Shown piece after piece: positions 1 to 7,677 of a stretch of 17,117 nt of DNA; within the stretch, counting starts at the first letter, position 1; the number at the start of each line of letters is the position of its first letter. This stretch comes from CG2-30-58-95 sp964618215. Lineage in GTDB: Bacteria; Chloroflexota; Anaerolineae; Anaerolineales; Villigracilaceae. Under the pieces are notes generated by a model. It searched no databases. It had not been told where the DNA came from and saw only the letters and a program-made list of their open reading frames with translations. Where the stretch lies: positions 1 to 17,117 of the forward strand of contig CAZTZE010000057.1 of the NCBI GenBank assembly GCA_964618215.1. The letters are read 5' to 3'. The position numbers were made by a program, and so were the translations under genes.

Positions 1-2190
1 AATCTTGAAAAGCAAGACTTACTTTTGCGAGTTGCCGAGGCCCCGCCCAAAGACGTGGGCCGCGGTCTTGTCCGGCTCGACCCCCAGGATCTGGAACGAT
101 TAGGGGTCAGCATCGGCGATGTCGTTGGAATCACCGGCAAGCGATCCGCCGTTGCCCGCGCTATGCCTGCCTACGTCGCTCAACGCGGCCAGGGTCTGAT
201 CCAGATGGATGGTATCCTGCGAGCCAATGCTGCAGCCAGCCTGGACGAGCGGGTAACCGTGCGCCGCGTGGTGGTGCAACCGGCGCGCAACATAGTTTTA
301 TCCCCGGTGGAGAGCCTGCGCGCCTCCCCCGGAACAGCCCAGTCCCGTTATCTGGCTCAACTGCTGGACGGCATCCCCGTGACAACCCAGGACCAGGTGC
401 GCGTCAACCTCTTCGGCACGCGTGCTCAGACCTTTACCGTGACCGAGACGACCCCCACCGGCCCCGTGCTCATTGGCCCATCCACAGTGATTCGCCTGGC
501 TGGCCAGGGCGCCAAACAGGAGCGCGGCGCGGTCACCTACGAGGACATCGGCGGCCTGCGCCGCGTGATCCGCCGCATCCGCGAGATGATCGAGCTGCCG
601 CTGCGCTACCCGGAGGTCTTCGAGCGGCTGGGCATCGAACCGCCCAAAGGTGTATTGTTGCACGGGCCGCCCGGCTGCGGCAAGACGCTCATCGCCCGCG
701 CCGTGGCCCACGAGACCAGCGCTTACTTCATCCATATCAACGGCCCAGAAGTGATAGACAAGTGGTATGGGGCCTCGGAAGCGAACCTGCGCAACTTTTT
801 TGACGACGCCCGCAAACACGCCCCGGCGATTATCTTCATTGACGAAATTGATTCCCTGGCTCCCAAGCGGGAGGAGATGAGCGGCGACCGCCAGGTGGAA
901 CGCCGCGTGGTCGCCCAACTGCTAGCCCTGATGGACGGCCTGGAATCGCGCGGCAACGTGATAGTGATCGCGGCGACGAACATCCCCAACACCCTCGACC
1001 CGGCCCTGCGCCGCCCGGGCCGCTTCGATCGAGAGATCGTCATCGGCGTCCCAGACCGCGATGGCCGGCGCGAAATCATCGACATCCACTCGCGTGGGAT
1101 GCCTCTGGCAAAAGACGTGGACCTGGAGCGGCTGGCAGCCATCACCCACGGCTTTGTTGGCGCCGACCTGGAAGCCCTCTGCCGTGAGGCGGCCATGAGC
1201 GCCCTGCGCCGGCTGTTGCCCGACATTGACTTTGCCCAGGCACAGATCCCCTACGAGCAACTGATGGCCCTGGAGGTCACCTCGTCCGATTTTCAGACGG
1301 CCCTGGCAGAAGTGGAACCCTCCGCCATCCGTGAGGTCTTCACCGAGATACCCGATGTCGGCTGGGAGGACGTGGGCGGCCTGGCGGAGGTCAAGCGCCT
1401 GCTGAAGGAGACGGTGGAGTGGCCGCTCCAGTACGGTCCCCTCTTCGCCCACGTCCATACTACCCCTCCGAAGGGCATTTTGCTGCATGGCCCACCGGGG
1501 ACGGGCAAGACACTGTTGGCCAAGGCTGTGGCCAAGGAGAGTGAGGCGAACTTCATCTCGGTGAAAGGCCCTGAACTCTTGTCCAAGTGGATCGGCGAGT
1601 CAGAGAAGGGCGTGCGCGAGGTGTTCAAGAAGGCCAAGCAAGCCTCGCCCTGCATCGTGTTTTTCGATGAGATAGATGCCCTGGCCCCCCGGCGGGGAGC
1701 CACGGCTGATTCCCATGTCACCGAACGGGTGGTCAGCCAGCTGCTAGCCGAGATGGATGGCATCGAGGAACTCAAAGGGGTCGTGGTACTGGCGGCTACT
1801 AACCGTTTGGACATTGTTGACCCGGCTCTCTTGCGCCCCGGCCGTTTCGAGGTGCTGGTGGAGCTGCCCATGCCCGACCGAGAGGCCCGTCTGGCTATCT
1901 TCCGAGTGCACACCCGGGGCAAGCCGTTAGCGCCGGATGTGAATCTGGGTGAGTTGGCCGAGCGCACTGATGGGATGATGGGGGCGGACATCGAGGGCCT
2001 CTGCCGCCAGGCGGCCATGCTTGCCATCCGGGAGTTTCTGGAGGAGCAAGGGAACCAGGGAGCGACTGGCGCGCGGGGGCCGGGGGGCGGGGAAGTTTAT
2101 CCCTTGCCTTCTGATTCCCTTACTCCCCTGCTCAAAATCGCCACGCGGCACTTCGAACAGGCATTGACGAACAGACACAGGGAGAGTTGA
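1..2190 (+). CDS. CDC48/VAT-type double AAA+ ATPase (5' end outside window)
   Basis: Predicted hexameric unfoldase/segregase of the CDC48/p97/VAT family, acting on cytoplasmic proteins. The reading frame is open to base 1 and already encodes the start of the N domain (DVGRGLVRLDP), so the true start lies just upstream; TTG at 25 is only the first start-like codon inside the window. Counting from base 25, residues 1-165 form the double-psi-barrel N domain. D1 has Walker A GPPGCGKT (about 214-221), pore loop KWYG (246-249) and Walker B IIFIDEID (about 270). D2 has Walker A GPPGTGKT (about 489-496), pore loop KWIG (521-524) and Walker B IVFFDEID (about 543). Both domains keep arginine-finger-like RRPGRFD/LRPGRFE segments, so both look active. 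A Gly-rich stretch (about 675-690) precedes the C-terminal tail. The stop overlaps the start of the next gas vesicle gene, which suggests a chaperone role in vesicle assembly or turnover (inference). Confidence 0.93.
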   Translation, partial: NLEKQDLLLRVAEAPPKDVGRGLVRLDPQDLERLGVSIGDVVGITGKRSAVARAMPAYVAQRGQGLIQMDGILRANAAASLDERVTVRRVVVQPARNIVLSPVESLRASPGTAQSRYLAQLLDGIPVTTQDQVRVNLFGTRAQTFTVTETTPTGPVLIGPSTVIRLAGQGAKQERGAVTYEDIGGLRRVIRRIREMIELPLRYPEVFERLGIEPPKGVLLHGPPGCGKTLIARAVAHETSAYFIHINGPEVIDKWYGASEANLRNFFDDARKHAPAIIFIDEIDSLAPKREEMSGDRQVERRVVAQLLALMDGLESRGNVIVIAATNIPNTLDPALRRPGRFDREIVIGVPDRDGRREIIDIHSRGMPLAKDVDLERLAAITHGFVGADLEALCREAAMSALRRLLPDIDFAQAQIPYEQLMALEVTSSDFQTALAEVEPSAIREVFTEIPDVGWEDVGGLAEVKRLLKETVEWPLQYGPLFAHVHTTPPKGILLHGPPGTGKTLLAKAVAKESEANFISVKGPELLSKWIGESEKGVREVFKKAKQASPCIVFFDEIDALAPRRGATADSHVTERVVSQLLAEMDGIEELKGVVVLAATNRLDIVDPALLRPGRFEVLVELPMPDREARLAIFRVHTRGKPLAPDVNLGELAERTDGMMGADIEGLCRQAAMLAIREFLEEQGNQGATGARGPGGGEVYPLPSDSLTPLLKIATRHFEQALTNRHRES

Positions 2191-3296
2191 TGATGGCTGC
2201 ATCGAATTCGGGCATCTATCTCTACGCCATTATCCCTACCGGAGATGAAATCATTTTCGACGTGGCCGTGGCAGACAGCGACAACGACGAGGTGTACACC
2301 ATCCCGCACGGCGGCCTTGCCGTGGTGGTCAGCGCCAGCCTGCTTTCGGATTACCGGGGACTGGAGCGAGACCAGGCAGCCCGTTATCTGGTGGCCCACC
2401 AGCGCGTCGTCGAGGCAGTGATGCAGGATTTTTCCCTCTTGCCGGTCAAGTTTGGCACCGTCCTGGCCGACGAAGCGCAAGTGCGCCGCCTCCTGGCCCA
2501 GGGGGAGTCCCTCTTTCGATCTGCCCTGGAGAGATTCTCCGGTCAGGTGCAGATGGAGGTAGTGGTCCTCCGGAACCTCCAGCAGGTCTTTCAGGAAATT
2601 AGCCAGGAGGCTCAGATTGCCGACCTGAGAACCCAAGTCGCCGGCCGCCCTCCCGAAGAGACGACGGCCGAGCGGATTGCCATCGGCCAGATGGTTCAGG
2701 CTTCTCTGGCGCAGCGCCGCACCGCTCTGCGAGACCGCCTGTTGCCATCGTTGCAGGAAGTGGCCCTGGATCTGGTGGTCAACCCTCCCATGGACGACAG
2801 CATGGTAGCCAACGTAGCGCTGCTTCTGGACCAGGCCGGCCGGGCGGCTCTGGACCGGCAGTTGGAGTGGCTGGATCGAGAGTTCGGCGGCCGGATGCTC
2901 TTCCGCTGTGTGGGGCACCTGCCGCCTTATAGCTTTGCTACGGTGGAAGTGCAGGTACCCACCTTCGAGGCGATTGATGAGGCTCGGCGCTGCCTGGGCC
3001 TGGAAGAGACAGTCCCCCCAGGCGAGATCAGGCAAGCTTATCGCTGGCTCGCCAGCCAGTTGCATCCCGATCTCAACCCGGATGACCCGCAGGCCGAGGC
3101 CCGCATGGCTGAACTAACCCAGGCTTATAAGCTCCTCACGGCCTACGCCGAGAATGTGCAGAGGGGCAGAGGAGCAGAGGAGCACAAGAGAGCACCTCTG
3201 CCCTCCAACTCCTTAGCACCCCGGCTCGATTTCAGCCGGGAGGCGGTGGAACGCACACTGCTCATCGCCATCCGACGACAAGAGATAGTGACGTAG
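2190..3296 (+). CDS. gvpL: GvpF/L-family gas vesicle protein with C-terminal J-domain
   Basis: Gas vesicle assembly protein of the GvpF/GvpL family: accessory proteins known to bind GvpA and to be minor or assembly components. Residues about 8-255 carry the family pattern: GIYLYAIIP at the start, HQRVVEAVM, LLPVKFGTVLADEAQVRRLL, QMEVVVL, and GHLPPYSFATVEV closing the domain. It is followed by a J-domain (about 268-325) with LGL..EIRQAY, the HPD motif at about 292-294 and a helix III ending AELTQAYKLL. HPD is the DnaK-stimulating motif of J-proteins. A Glu/Arg-rich repeat-like insert lies at 3159-3200, before a 30-residue tail. ATG at 2190 overlaps the preceding TGA (TGATG) with GGGAG just upstream; ATG 2193 and TTG 2187 are alternatives. 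The choice between gvpF and gvpL as name is uncertain. Confidence 0.9.
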   Translation: MMAASNSGIYLYAIIPTGDEIIFDVAVADSDNDEVYTIPHGGLAVVVSASLLSDYRGLERDQAARYLVAHQRVVEAVMQDFSLLPVKFGTVLADEAQVRRLLAQGESLFRSALERFSGQVQMEVVVLRNLQQVFQEISQEAQIADLRTQVAGRPPEETTAERIAIGQMVQASLAQRRTALRDRLLPSLQEVALDLVVNPPMDDSMVANVALLLDQAGRAALDRQLEWLDREFGGRMLFRCVGHLPPYSFATVEVQVPTFEAIDEARRCLGLEETVPPGEIRQAYRWLASQLHPDLNPDDPQAEARMAELTQAYKLLTAYAENVQRGRGAEEHKRAPLPSNSLAPRLDFSREAVERTLLIAIRRQEIVT

Positions 3297-3300
3297 GAGG
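3295..3300 (+). promoter_or_regulatory. Strong ribosome binding site of the ArsA-like gene
   Basis: AGGAGG overlaps the stop codon of the preceding gene (TAG 3294-3296) and sits 8 bases before ATG 3309. It fixes that start and shows that this gene, unlike its overlapping neighbours, has a full Shine-Dalgarno of its own. Confidence 0.8.
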
Positions 3301-3308
3301 CCCGCAAC

Positions 3309-5345
3309 ATGGCAGGGCAAGGACTGTCCTTTTTGAACAATGAAAGCCTGAAGCTCCTTCTCTTCGGCGGCAAGGGGGGCGTGGGCAAGACCACCGCAGC
3401 CGCCGCTACCGCCCTGTACTGGGCTGGCCAGTCAGCGGAGCGAAAGATCCTCGTCGTCTCCACCGATCCGGCCCACTCCCTAGGCGACAGCTTTAACCAG
3501 CCCATTGGAGACGAGATCAAGCATATTGCTGGAGCGCCCGGCCTCTTCGCCCTGGAGATGGACGCGGGCCGGCGGCTGGAGAATTTCAAGCGAGAACACG
3601 GAGAGACGCTCAAGACCATCGCCGACCGCGGCACCTACTTAGACCGGGAGGACATCGTCAATCTCTTCGACCTCTCCCTGCCGGGCATGGACGAGTTGAT
3701 GGCAGTCATCGAGGTGGCCGACATCGTCAGAGAGGGACAGTACGATCTGGTTATCCTGGACACGGCTCCCACGGGGCATACCCTGCGACTCCTGGCTCTG
3801 CCGCAACTGATGGAGGACTGGATCCGCGTCCTGGACCTGATGCTGGAGAAGCACCGCTACATGGTCGAGGCCATGAGCCACCACCGCTACCGCCCCGATG
3901 AAACCGACGCCTTTCTGGCGCATCTGTCGGCTGACCTGAAACGCCTGCACGCCCTCCTGTGCAACGAGAGCACCACCGAGTTTGTGCCGGTTACCATCCC
4001 AGAGGCCATGAGTATCGAGGAGACCACCAGACTGCTGGAGGGTCTCGAACGGTTGCACATCCGCGTGCGCACCGTGGTCGTCAACCGCGTGGCGACTCAG
4101 ACAACTGGTAGCCCCCTCCGTGGTCCGTCTTCACAAGCATGTCCTTTTTGTGAAGCGCGGTGTGTGGCCCAGCAGCCATACCTGGAGGATATCGAGCGCC
4201 GCTTCCCGGCCTGGGACCTGGTGCAAGTGCCGCTCCTGCCCTGGGAAGTGCGCGGACAAAAGGCCCTGGAGAGATATGCCCAGGCCATGCTGGGGGGTAA
4301 GGGCGATCCTGCGTGGTCGCCCTCACCCCCTCCCCCCTGCACCCCCCTCCCCATCTCCCAAAGTCGGGAGATGGGGAGAGAGGATGGGGAGGAAGGGTTA
4401 AGCATTCTGGGACACCAGCAACTCATCCTCTTTGGGGGCAAAGGTGGAGTTGGCAAAACCACCGTCGCTGCGGCCACGGCCATTCACCTGGCACGGGGAA
4501 GTGAGGGGAAAAAGACGCTGCTCTTCTCCACCGATCCGGCTCACTCCATATCGGATAGTTTGGACCAACCGATCGGCAACCGGCTCACACCGGTCACTGG
4601 CGTGGAAGGGCTCTTCGCCCTGGAGATGGAATCCGCCGAATTACTGGAGGAACTGAAACAGGAGTACGTGGCCGAGATCAACGAGGTCTTTGATGCTTTC
4701 CTCGGTCGCGCCCTCGACGCCCCGTTCGACCGCCGGGTGATGGAGGAACTTATCTCCATCACCCCGCCGGGCCTGGATGAGTTGATGGCCCTGATGAAGA
4801 TTATGGACTTTATGGAGGAAGGGGCATTCGACTTCTACGTCTTGGACCTGGCTCCCACCGGCCACGCATTGCGCTTCCTGGAAATGCCAGGATTGATGCG
4901 GCAGTGGTTCATCGCCTTCTTCAGACTGCTCCTGAAGTATCAGGGAGTGGTCCGGCTGACTAAAGTGGCTGAGTTGCTGCGGGTAAGATCAAAGCAACTG
5001 CGGCGGGTGGAACAACTGTTGACGGATGCCGGACGCTGCCAGTTTGTAGCCGTGACGATCCCCGAGGCCATGGCTGTCTTGGAGACCACCCGTCTGTTGC
5101 ACCGCCTGAGCGAACTCTCCGTGGCTTGTCAGTGGGTTGTGGTCAACATGCTAGTGCCTTCGACAGCATGTGCCTTCTGCACAACGATACGGGATGAGCA
5201 ACAACGACACCTGGACGAGTTAAGCGCCCTGGCTCCAGGCCTGATCCAGGTGCCCCTTTTTCCTCATGAGATCCGGGGCATCGCAGGGCTGACCCAGGTA
5301 GCCTGGGCTATCTACGGAGACGGCAATGGACGAGAGAACAAGTAA
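3309..5345 (+). CDS. Tandem ArsA/Get3-type ATPase
   Basis: Two ArsA/GET3-family ATPase domains in one 678-residue chain, the architecture of ArsA. Domain 1 has P-loop GGKGGVGKT (20-28), switch STDPAHSLGDSF and DTAPTGHTLRLL. Domain 2 has P-loop GGKGGVGKT (376-384), STDPAHSISDSL and DLAPTGHALRFL, where the usual Thr after Asp is Leu. Each half ends in a Get3-like module with a CxxC pair (C278/C281 and C621/C624) followed by a conserved (Q)VPL.P.E(V/I)RG segment; in Get3 this CxxC binds zinc at the dimer interface. No Met-rich targeting groove can be assigned by eye. The linker (about 337-362) is Pro/Ser-rich and is encoded by an inverted repeat. The position inside a gas vesicle operon argues for handling hydrophobic Gvp proteins rather than arsenite export (inference); no arsB or arsR is present. 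Confidence 0.9.
   Translation: MAGQGLSFLNNESLKLLLFGGKGGVGKTTAAAATALYWAGQSAERKILVVSTDPAHSLGDSFNQPIGDEIKHIAGAPGLFALEMDAGRRLENFKREHGETLKTIADRGTYLDREDIVNLFDLSLPGMDELMAVIEVADIVREGQYDLVILDTAPTGHTLRLLALPQLMEDWIRVLDLMLEKHRYMVEAMSHHRYRPDETDAFLAHLSADLKRLHALLCNESTTEFVPVTIPEAMSIEETTRLLEGLERLHIRVRTVVVNRVATQTTGSPLRGPSSQACPFCEARCVAQQPYLEDIERRFPAWDLVQVPLLPWEVRGQKALERYAQAMLGGKGDPAWSPSPPPPCTPLPISQSREMGREDGEEGLSILGHQQLILFGGKGGVGKTTVAAATAIHLARGSEGKKTLLFSTDPAHSISDSLDQPIGNRLTPVTGVEGLFALEMESAELLEELKQEYVAEINEVFDAFLGRALDAPFDRRVMEELISITPPGLDELMALMKIMDFMEEGAFDFYVLDLAPTGHALRFLEMPGLMRQWFIAFFRLLLKYQGVVRLTKVAELLRVRSKQLRRVEQLLTDAGRCQFVAVTIPEAMAVLETTRLLHRLSELSVACQWVVVNMLVPSTACAFCTTIRDEQQRHLDELSALAPGLIQVPLFPHEIRGIAGLTQVAWAIYGDGNGRENK
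4347..4378. repeat. Perfect 13-bp inverted repeat inside the ArsA-like gene
   Basis: Arms 4347-4359 (CTCCCCATCTCCC) and 4366-4378 are exact reverse complements around a 6-base loop. It lies in a C-rich then G-rich stretch (about 4318-4400) that encodes the Pro/Ser-rich linker between the two ATPase domains. It resembles an intergenic repeat that entered the gene in frame. Confidence 0.85.
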
Positions 5346-6561
5346 GTTAATCGGCCAACTCCAACAGGGACTGATTGGCGTTTCTGACAGCCAGATCGCC
5401 GAGATCCTCCGGCAGGCGCGGGAAGAGGCCCTGGCCGAGGCAAGGGTAATCCTCAAAGACATGATGATCCAGGCCCTCTTGAAGCAGGCGCTGGACTTGG
5501 AAGCCATTCCGACAGCCTCCCCTGCCTGCACTTGCGCAGGTACAAGTGAAATCCCTCGAGCCCGAGAAGCAGCGGCGGAACCTCGAACGCAAATTCAGCA
5601 GGAAATCGAGGCTATTCGCCGGAAAATTGCCGAAAACGAGCAGTCTTTGAGCCAGCTCAAAACATCTCCTCCGGCAGAACCTTCACCCACCAGCCTGCCT
5701 GCTCCGTTCCCTGATGCAGAACCGGATGCCGATGAAGGCGACGGCTATTACGTCTACGGCATCGTGGAGAGCAAGAACGGTCTCCCCGGCGACGGATGGC
5801 CGCAGCAGGGTATTGACCCGGCTCACCCGGTTTATGCGCTGCCCTGCCGGGCAATCCAGGCCGTCGTGAGCCAGGTATCTCTAAAGGAGTTTGGGGAGGA
5901 GCCGCTCAAGGCGAACCTGAATAACCCCACCTGGCTGGAATCCAGGGTGCGCGCCCATCAGAGTATGCTCGATACCGTCGCCGCTGACCGCACCCTCATC
6001 CCCATGAAGTTCTGTACGATCTACCGGAGTGAAGGCCGCGTGCAGGAAATGCTGGCCGATTACTACGACGATTTTGTTGCCGCCTTGGGGCGGCTGGCCG
6101 GCCGGCAGGAGTGGGGAGTAAAGGTGTATCTGGATCGAGACGCGTTGGAGCGAAGGGTAGAAGAGACCAGCGAGCGGGTGGGAGCACTCAAAGCGGAACT
6201 GGCCGGGAAGGCCAGCGGGAAGGCGTATTTCGCCAAGAAGAAACTGGGGGAAACGCTTGCAGCAGAGGTGGAACAGCTCAGCGACGAGTGCGCCCAGAAA
6301 AGCCATGATCGCCTGGCCGGCTGCGCCGAAGAGGCGCGCGTGAACCCCCTGCAAAGCAAAGAGATCACCGGGCGGAAAGAAGAGATGGTGCTCAACGGGG
6401 TTTACCTGGTGGACAAAGGACGCGTGGAAGCCTTTCGCGCTGAGTTAGAAAGCCTGGAGAAAGACTACGGCCATCTCGGACTCGATTACGAGCTGACCGG
6501 CCCGTGGCTGCCTTACAATTTTGTGACCATCCGGGCCGAGGAGGCTGTTGCCGATGAGTGA
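5326..6561 (+). CDS. gvpF: GvpF/L-family gas vesicle protein with N-terminal helical extension
   Basis: GvpF/GvpL-family assembly protein with an added N-terminal region. Residues about 1-60 are a helical segment (LIGQLQQGLIGVSDSQIAEI onward) that I do not recognise. A CTCAGTS stretch and a charged probable coiled coil (about 80-108) follow, then a Pro-rich linker (about 110-135). The GvpF/L domain runs from YYVYGIVES (about 143) through RTLIPMKFCTIYRSEGRVQEML and EWGVKVYLDRDAL to GPWLPYNFVTIRAEE. Of the three paralogues here this is closest to the textbook GvpF/L pattern, including the GKAYFAKKKL helix. ATG 5326 lies within the ArsA-like gene, a 20-base overlap implying translational coupling. 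The C-terminus overlaps the next gene by 8 bases. The F versus L assignment is arbitrary. Confidence 0.9.
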   Translation: MDERTSKLIGQLQQGLIGVSDSQIAEILRQAREEALAEARVILKDMMIQALLKQALDLEAIPTASPACTCAGTSEIPRAREAAAEPRTQIQQEIEAIRRKIAENEQSLSQLKTSPPAEPSPTSLPAPFPDAEPDADEGDGYYVYGIVESKNGLPGDGWPQQGIDPAHPVYALPCRAIQAVVSQVSLKEFGEEPLKANLNNPTWLESRVRAHQSMLDTVAADRTLIPMKFCTIYRSEGRVQEMLADYYDDFVAALGRLAGRQEWGVKVYLDRDALERRVEETSERVGALKAELAGKASGKAYFAKKKLGETLAAEVEQLSDECAQKSHDRLAGCAEEARVNPLQSKEITGRKEEMVLNGVYLVDKGRVEAFRAELESLEKDYGHLGLDYELTGPWLPYNFVTIRAEEAVADE

Positions 6562-6790
6562 GTCTGTGGCGAAGGAGAAGGAGATTGTCCTGATAGACCT
6601 ACTGGATCGCATCCTCTACAAGGGCGTCATCCTGTGGGGTGATATTACGATCTCGGTGGCCGACGTGGACCTGATCTATCTGGGCTTGAAGGTTCTCCTG
6701 ACCTCAGTGGAAAAGGCCGAGGAAATGCGCCGGAAGGCCGCCATGGACGCGCTGGCCTCTGCGATGCCCAAGGGGGAACTGAAGCCGTGA
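6554..6790 (+). CDS. Small GvpA-family gas vesicle protein (GvpS/GvpJ-like)
   Basis: A 78-residue protein of the Gas_vesicle (GvpA) family. The core IDLLDRILYKGVI...GDITISVADVDLIYLGL...SVE shows the helix-strand-strand-helix pattern of GvpA relatives. The DLIYLGLKVLLTSVEK segment resembles minor paralogues (GvpS, GvpJ, GvpM) more than the main shell protein GvpA, as far as I can judge from memory of these families. It has a charged N-terminus (SESVAKEKE) and a charged C-terminal tail. ATG 6554 is chosen over TTG 6548; it overlaps the gvpF stop by 8 bases, and its own stop overlaps the next GTG by 4 bases. It probably nucleates or caps vesicles rather than forming the wall (family knowledge plus inference). 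Confidence 0.88.
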   Translation: MSESVAKEKEIVLIDLLDRILYKGVILWGDITISVADVDLIYLGLKVLLTSVEKAEEMRRKAAMDALASAMPKGELKP

Positions 6791-7677
6791 TTTATTTGTA
6801 TGCCATCACCGACCGGCCAGAGGTGCCCTTGCCTGCCCTGCCGGGGCTGGGGGAGGCGCCCCTTTTGAGCCTGGTTTACCGCGAGATTGCCGCCGTAGCC
6901 AGCCGGCTCGCTGCACCAGACAATGCTTCCGTCCCACCAGCGACGGAATCAAACCTGTGGCGTCATGAGGCCATCGTGGAGGCCTTGATGGGCACCCGCG
7001 CTGTCCTGCCAGTGAGCTTTGGTGCTGTGCTCGCCGACGAAGCCGCGCTGCAAGCGATACTTGCGACCCGTTACACAGACTTTGTCACCGACTTGAGACG
7101 GGTTTCCGGTCGGGTGGAGTTGAGTGTACACGTGCTGGGGGATGGCGAATGGCGAATGGCGAATGGCAAATGGCAGACCTGTCCTGAGCAGCGAAGGATG
7201 GCGGATAGCGAATCGCAGCCATCGGCCATCAGCCATCAGCCATCAGCCATCAGTGGTCATGCCTACATGCTGGCCCGGCTGGAGGCAGAACGGTCGCTCC
7301 AGGCCTGGCGCCAACGAGCAGAGGCGTTAGCTGCCGGCATCCATGCTCGACTGGCTCGCCTGGCCGACGAGAGCACCCACCTGAGCCTGGTCACTTCACA
7401 TCTCCTTCTAAAGGCGGCTTACCTGGTGCCGCGGGAGCGGGTGACAGATTTTCGTCAAGAGGTGGAAAGTCTGTGCCTGGCCTACCCGCACCTGCGTTTC
7501 CTGTGTACTGGCCCCTGGCCAGCATACAGTTTTATAACAAACGATGAGGCGGCCACCCAGAGACTCGTGCCGAGTAGGTGCTGCGCAGAAACGTTGACCC
7601 GTGAACCCCCCCGATCAACACTTTGCTTCCTCTCAGAATCTGGAAACGAACAGGAGCACAAAGATGCCAGGGATTGA
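6787..7677 (+). CDS. Third GvpF/L-family gas vesicle protein, carrying an in-frame repeat insert
   Basis: GvpF/L-family protein starting at GTG 6787 (GTGA overlap with the preceding stop): IYLYAITD, HEAIVEALM, RAVLPVSFGAVLADEAAL, then the strand VELSVHVL. The domain resumes with GHAYMLARLEAERSL and ends at FLCTGPWPAYSFI, as in the other paralogues. Between strand and helix, residues about 119-156 are encoded by 7-bp tandem repeats and a 'GTCCTGAG...GAAGGA' module. These give a non-family sequence (MANGKWQ..., SAISHQPSAIS) that probably forms a disordered loop. After SFI there is an extra tail of about 45 residues of no recognised family; its last 14 bases overlap gvpK. The insert is in frame, so the protein may still work, although it could be an early decaying paralogue. 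Confidence 0.85.
   Translation: MIYLYAITDRPEVPLPALPGLGEAPLLSLVYREIAAVASRLAAPDNASVPPATESNLWRHEAIVEALMGTRAVLPVSFGAVLADEAALQAILATRYTDFVTDLRRVSGRVELSVHVLGDGEWRMANGKWQTCPEQRRMADSESQPSAISHQPSAISGHAYMLARLEAERSLQAWRQRAEALAAGIHARLARLADESTHLSLVTSHLLLKAAYLVPRERVTDFRQEVESLCLAYPHLRFLCTGPWPAYSFITNDEAATQRLVPSRCCAETLTREPPRSTLCFLSESGNEQEHKDARD
7142..7175 (+). repeat. 7-bp tandem repeat (ATGGCGA) inside gvpF/L
   Basis: Three exact copies of ATGGCGA (7142-7162) are followed by ATGGCAA and a partial ATGGCA. Because the unit is not a multiple of 3, a change in copy number would shift the reading frame unless compensated. Confidence 0.9.
7226..7253 (+). repeat. 7-bp tandem repeat (CCATCAG) x4 inside gvpF/L
   Basis: Four exact copies of CCATCAG, encoding the SAISHQPSAIS-like segment. 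The unit resembles the reverse complement of the upstream ATGGC-type repeat, so the pair brackets the segment at 7176-7225 that contains a GTCCTGAG...GAAGGA module (7181-7198). Confidence 0.9.
7652..7656 (+). promoter_or_regulatory. Ribosome binding site of gvpK
   Basis: AGGAG lies 7 bases before ATG 7664, inside the end of the preceding gvpF/L gene. It decides the gvpK start. Confidence 0.7.

Noticed and set aside
298..2027. Several minus-strand open frames opposite the CDC48 gene
   Set aside because: They are antisense shadows with Arg/Ser-rich or Gln/His-rich composition and no family match, while the plus-strand frame shows full AAA+ motifs.
2097..3065. Long open frame on the minus strand across the GvpF/L-J gene
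   Set aside because: It mirrors the real gene in a high-GC region, has no recognisable domain and overlaps a well-supported gene for its whole length.
7142..7253. Possible CRISPR array
   Set aside because: The repeats are 7 bp, directly adjacent and without spacers; they are simple tandem repeats in a coding region.
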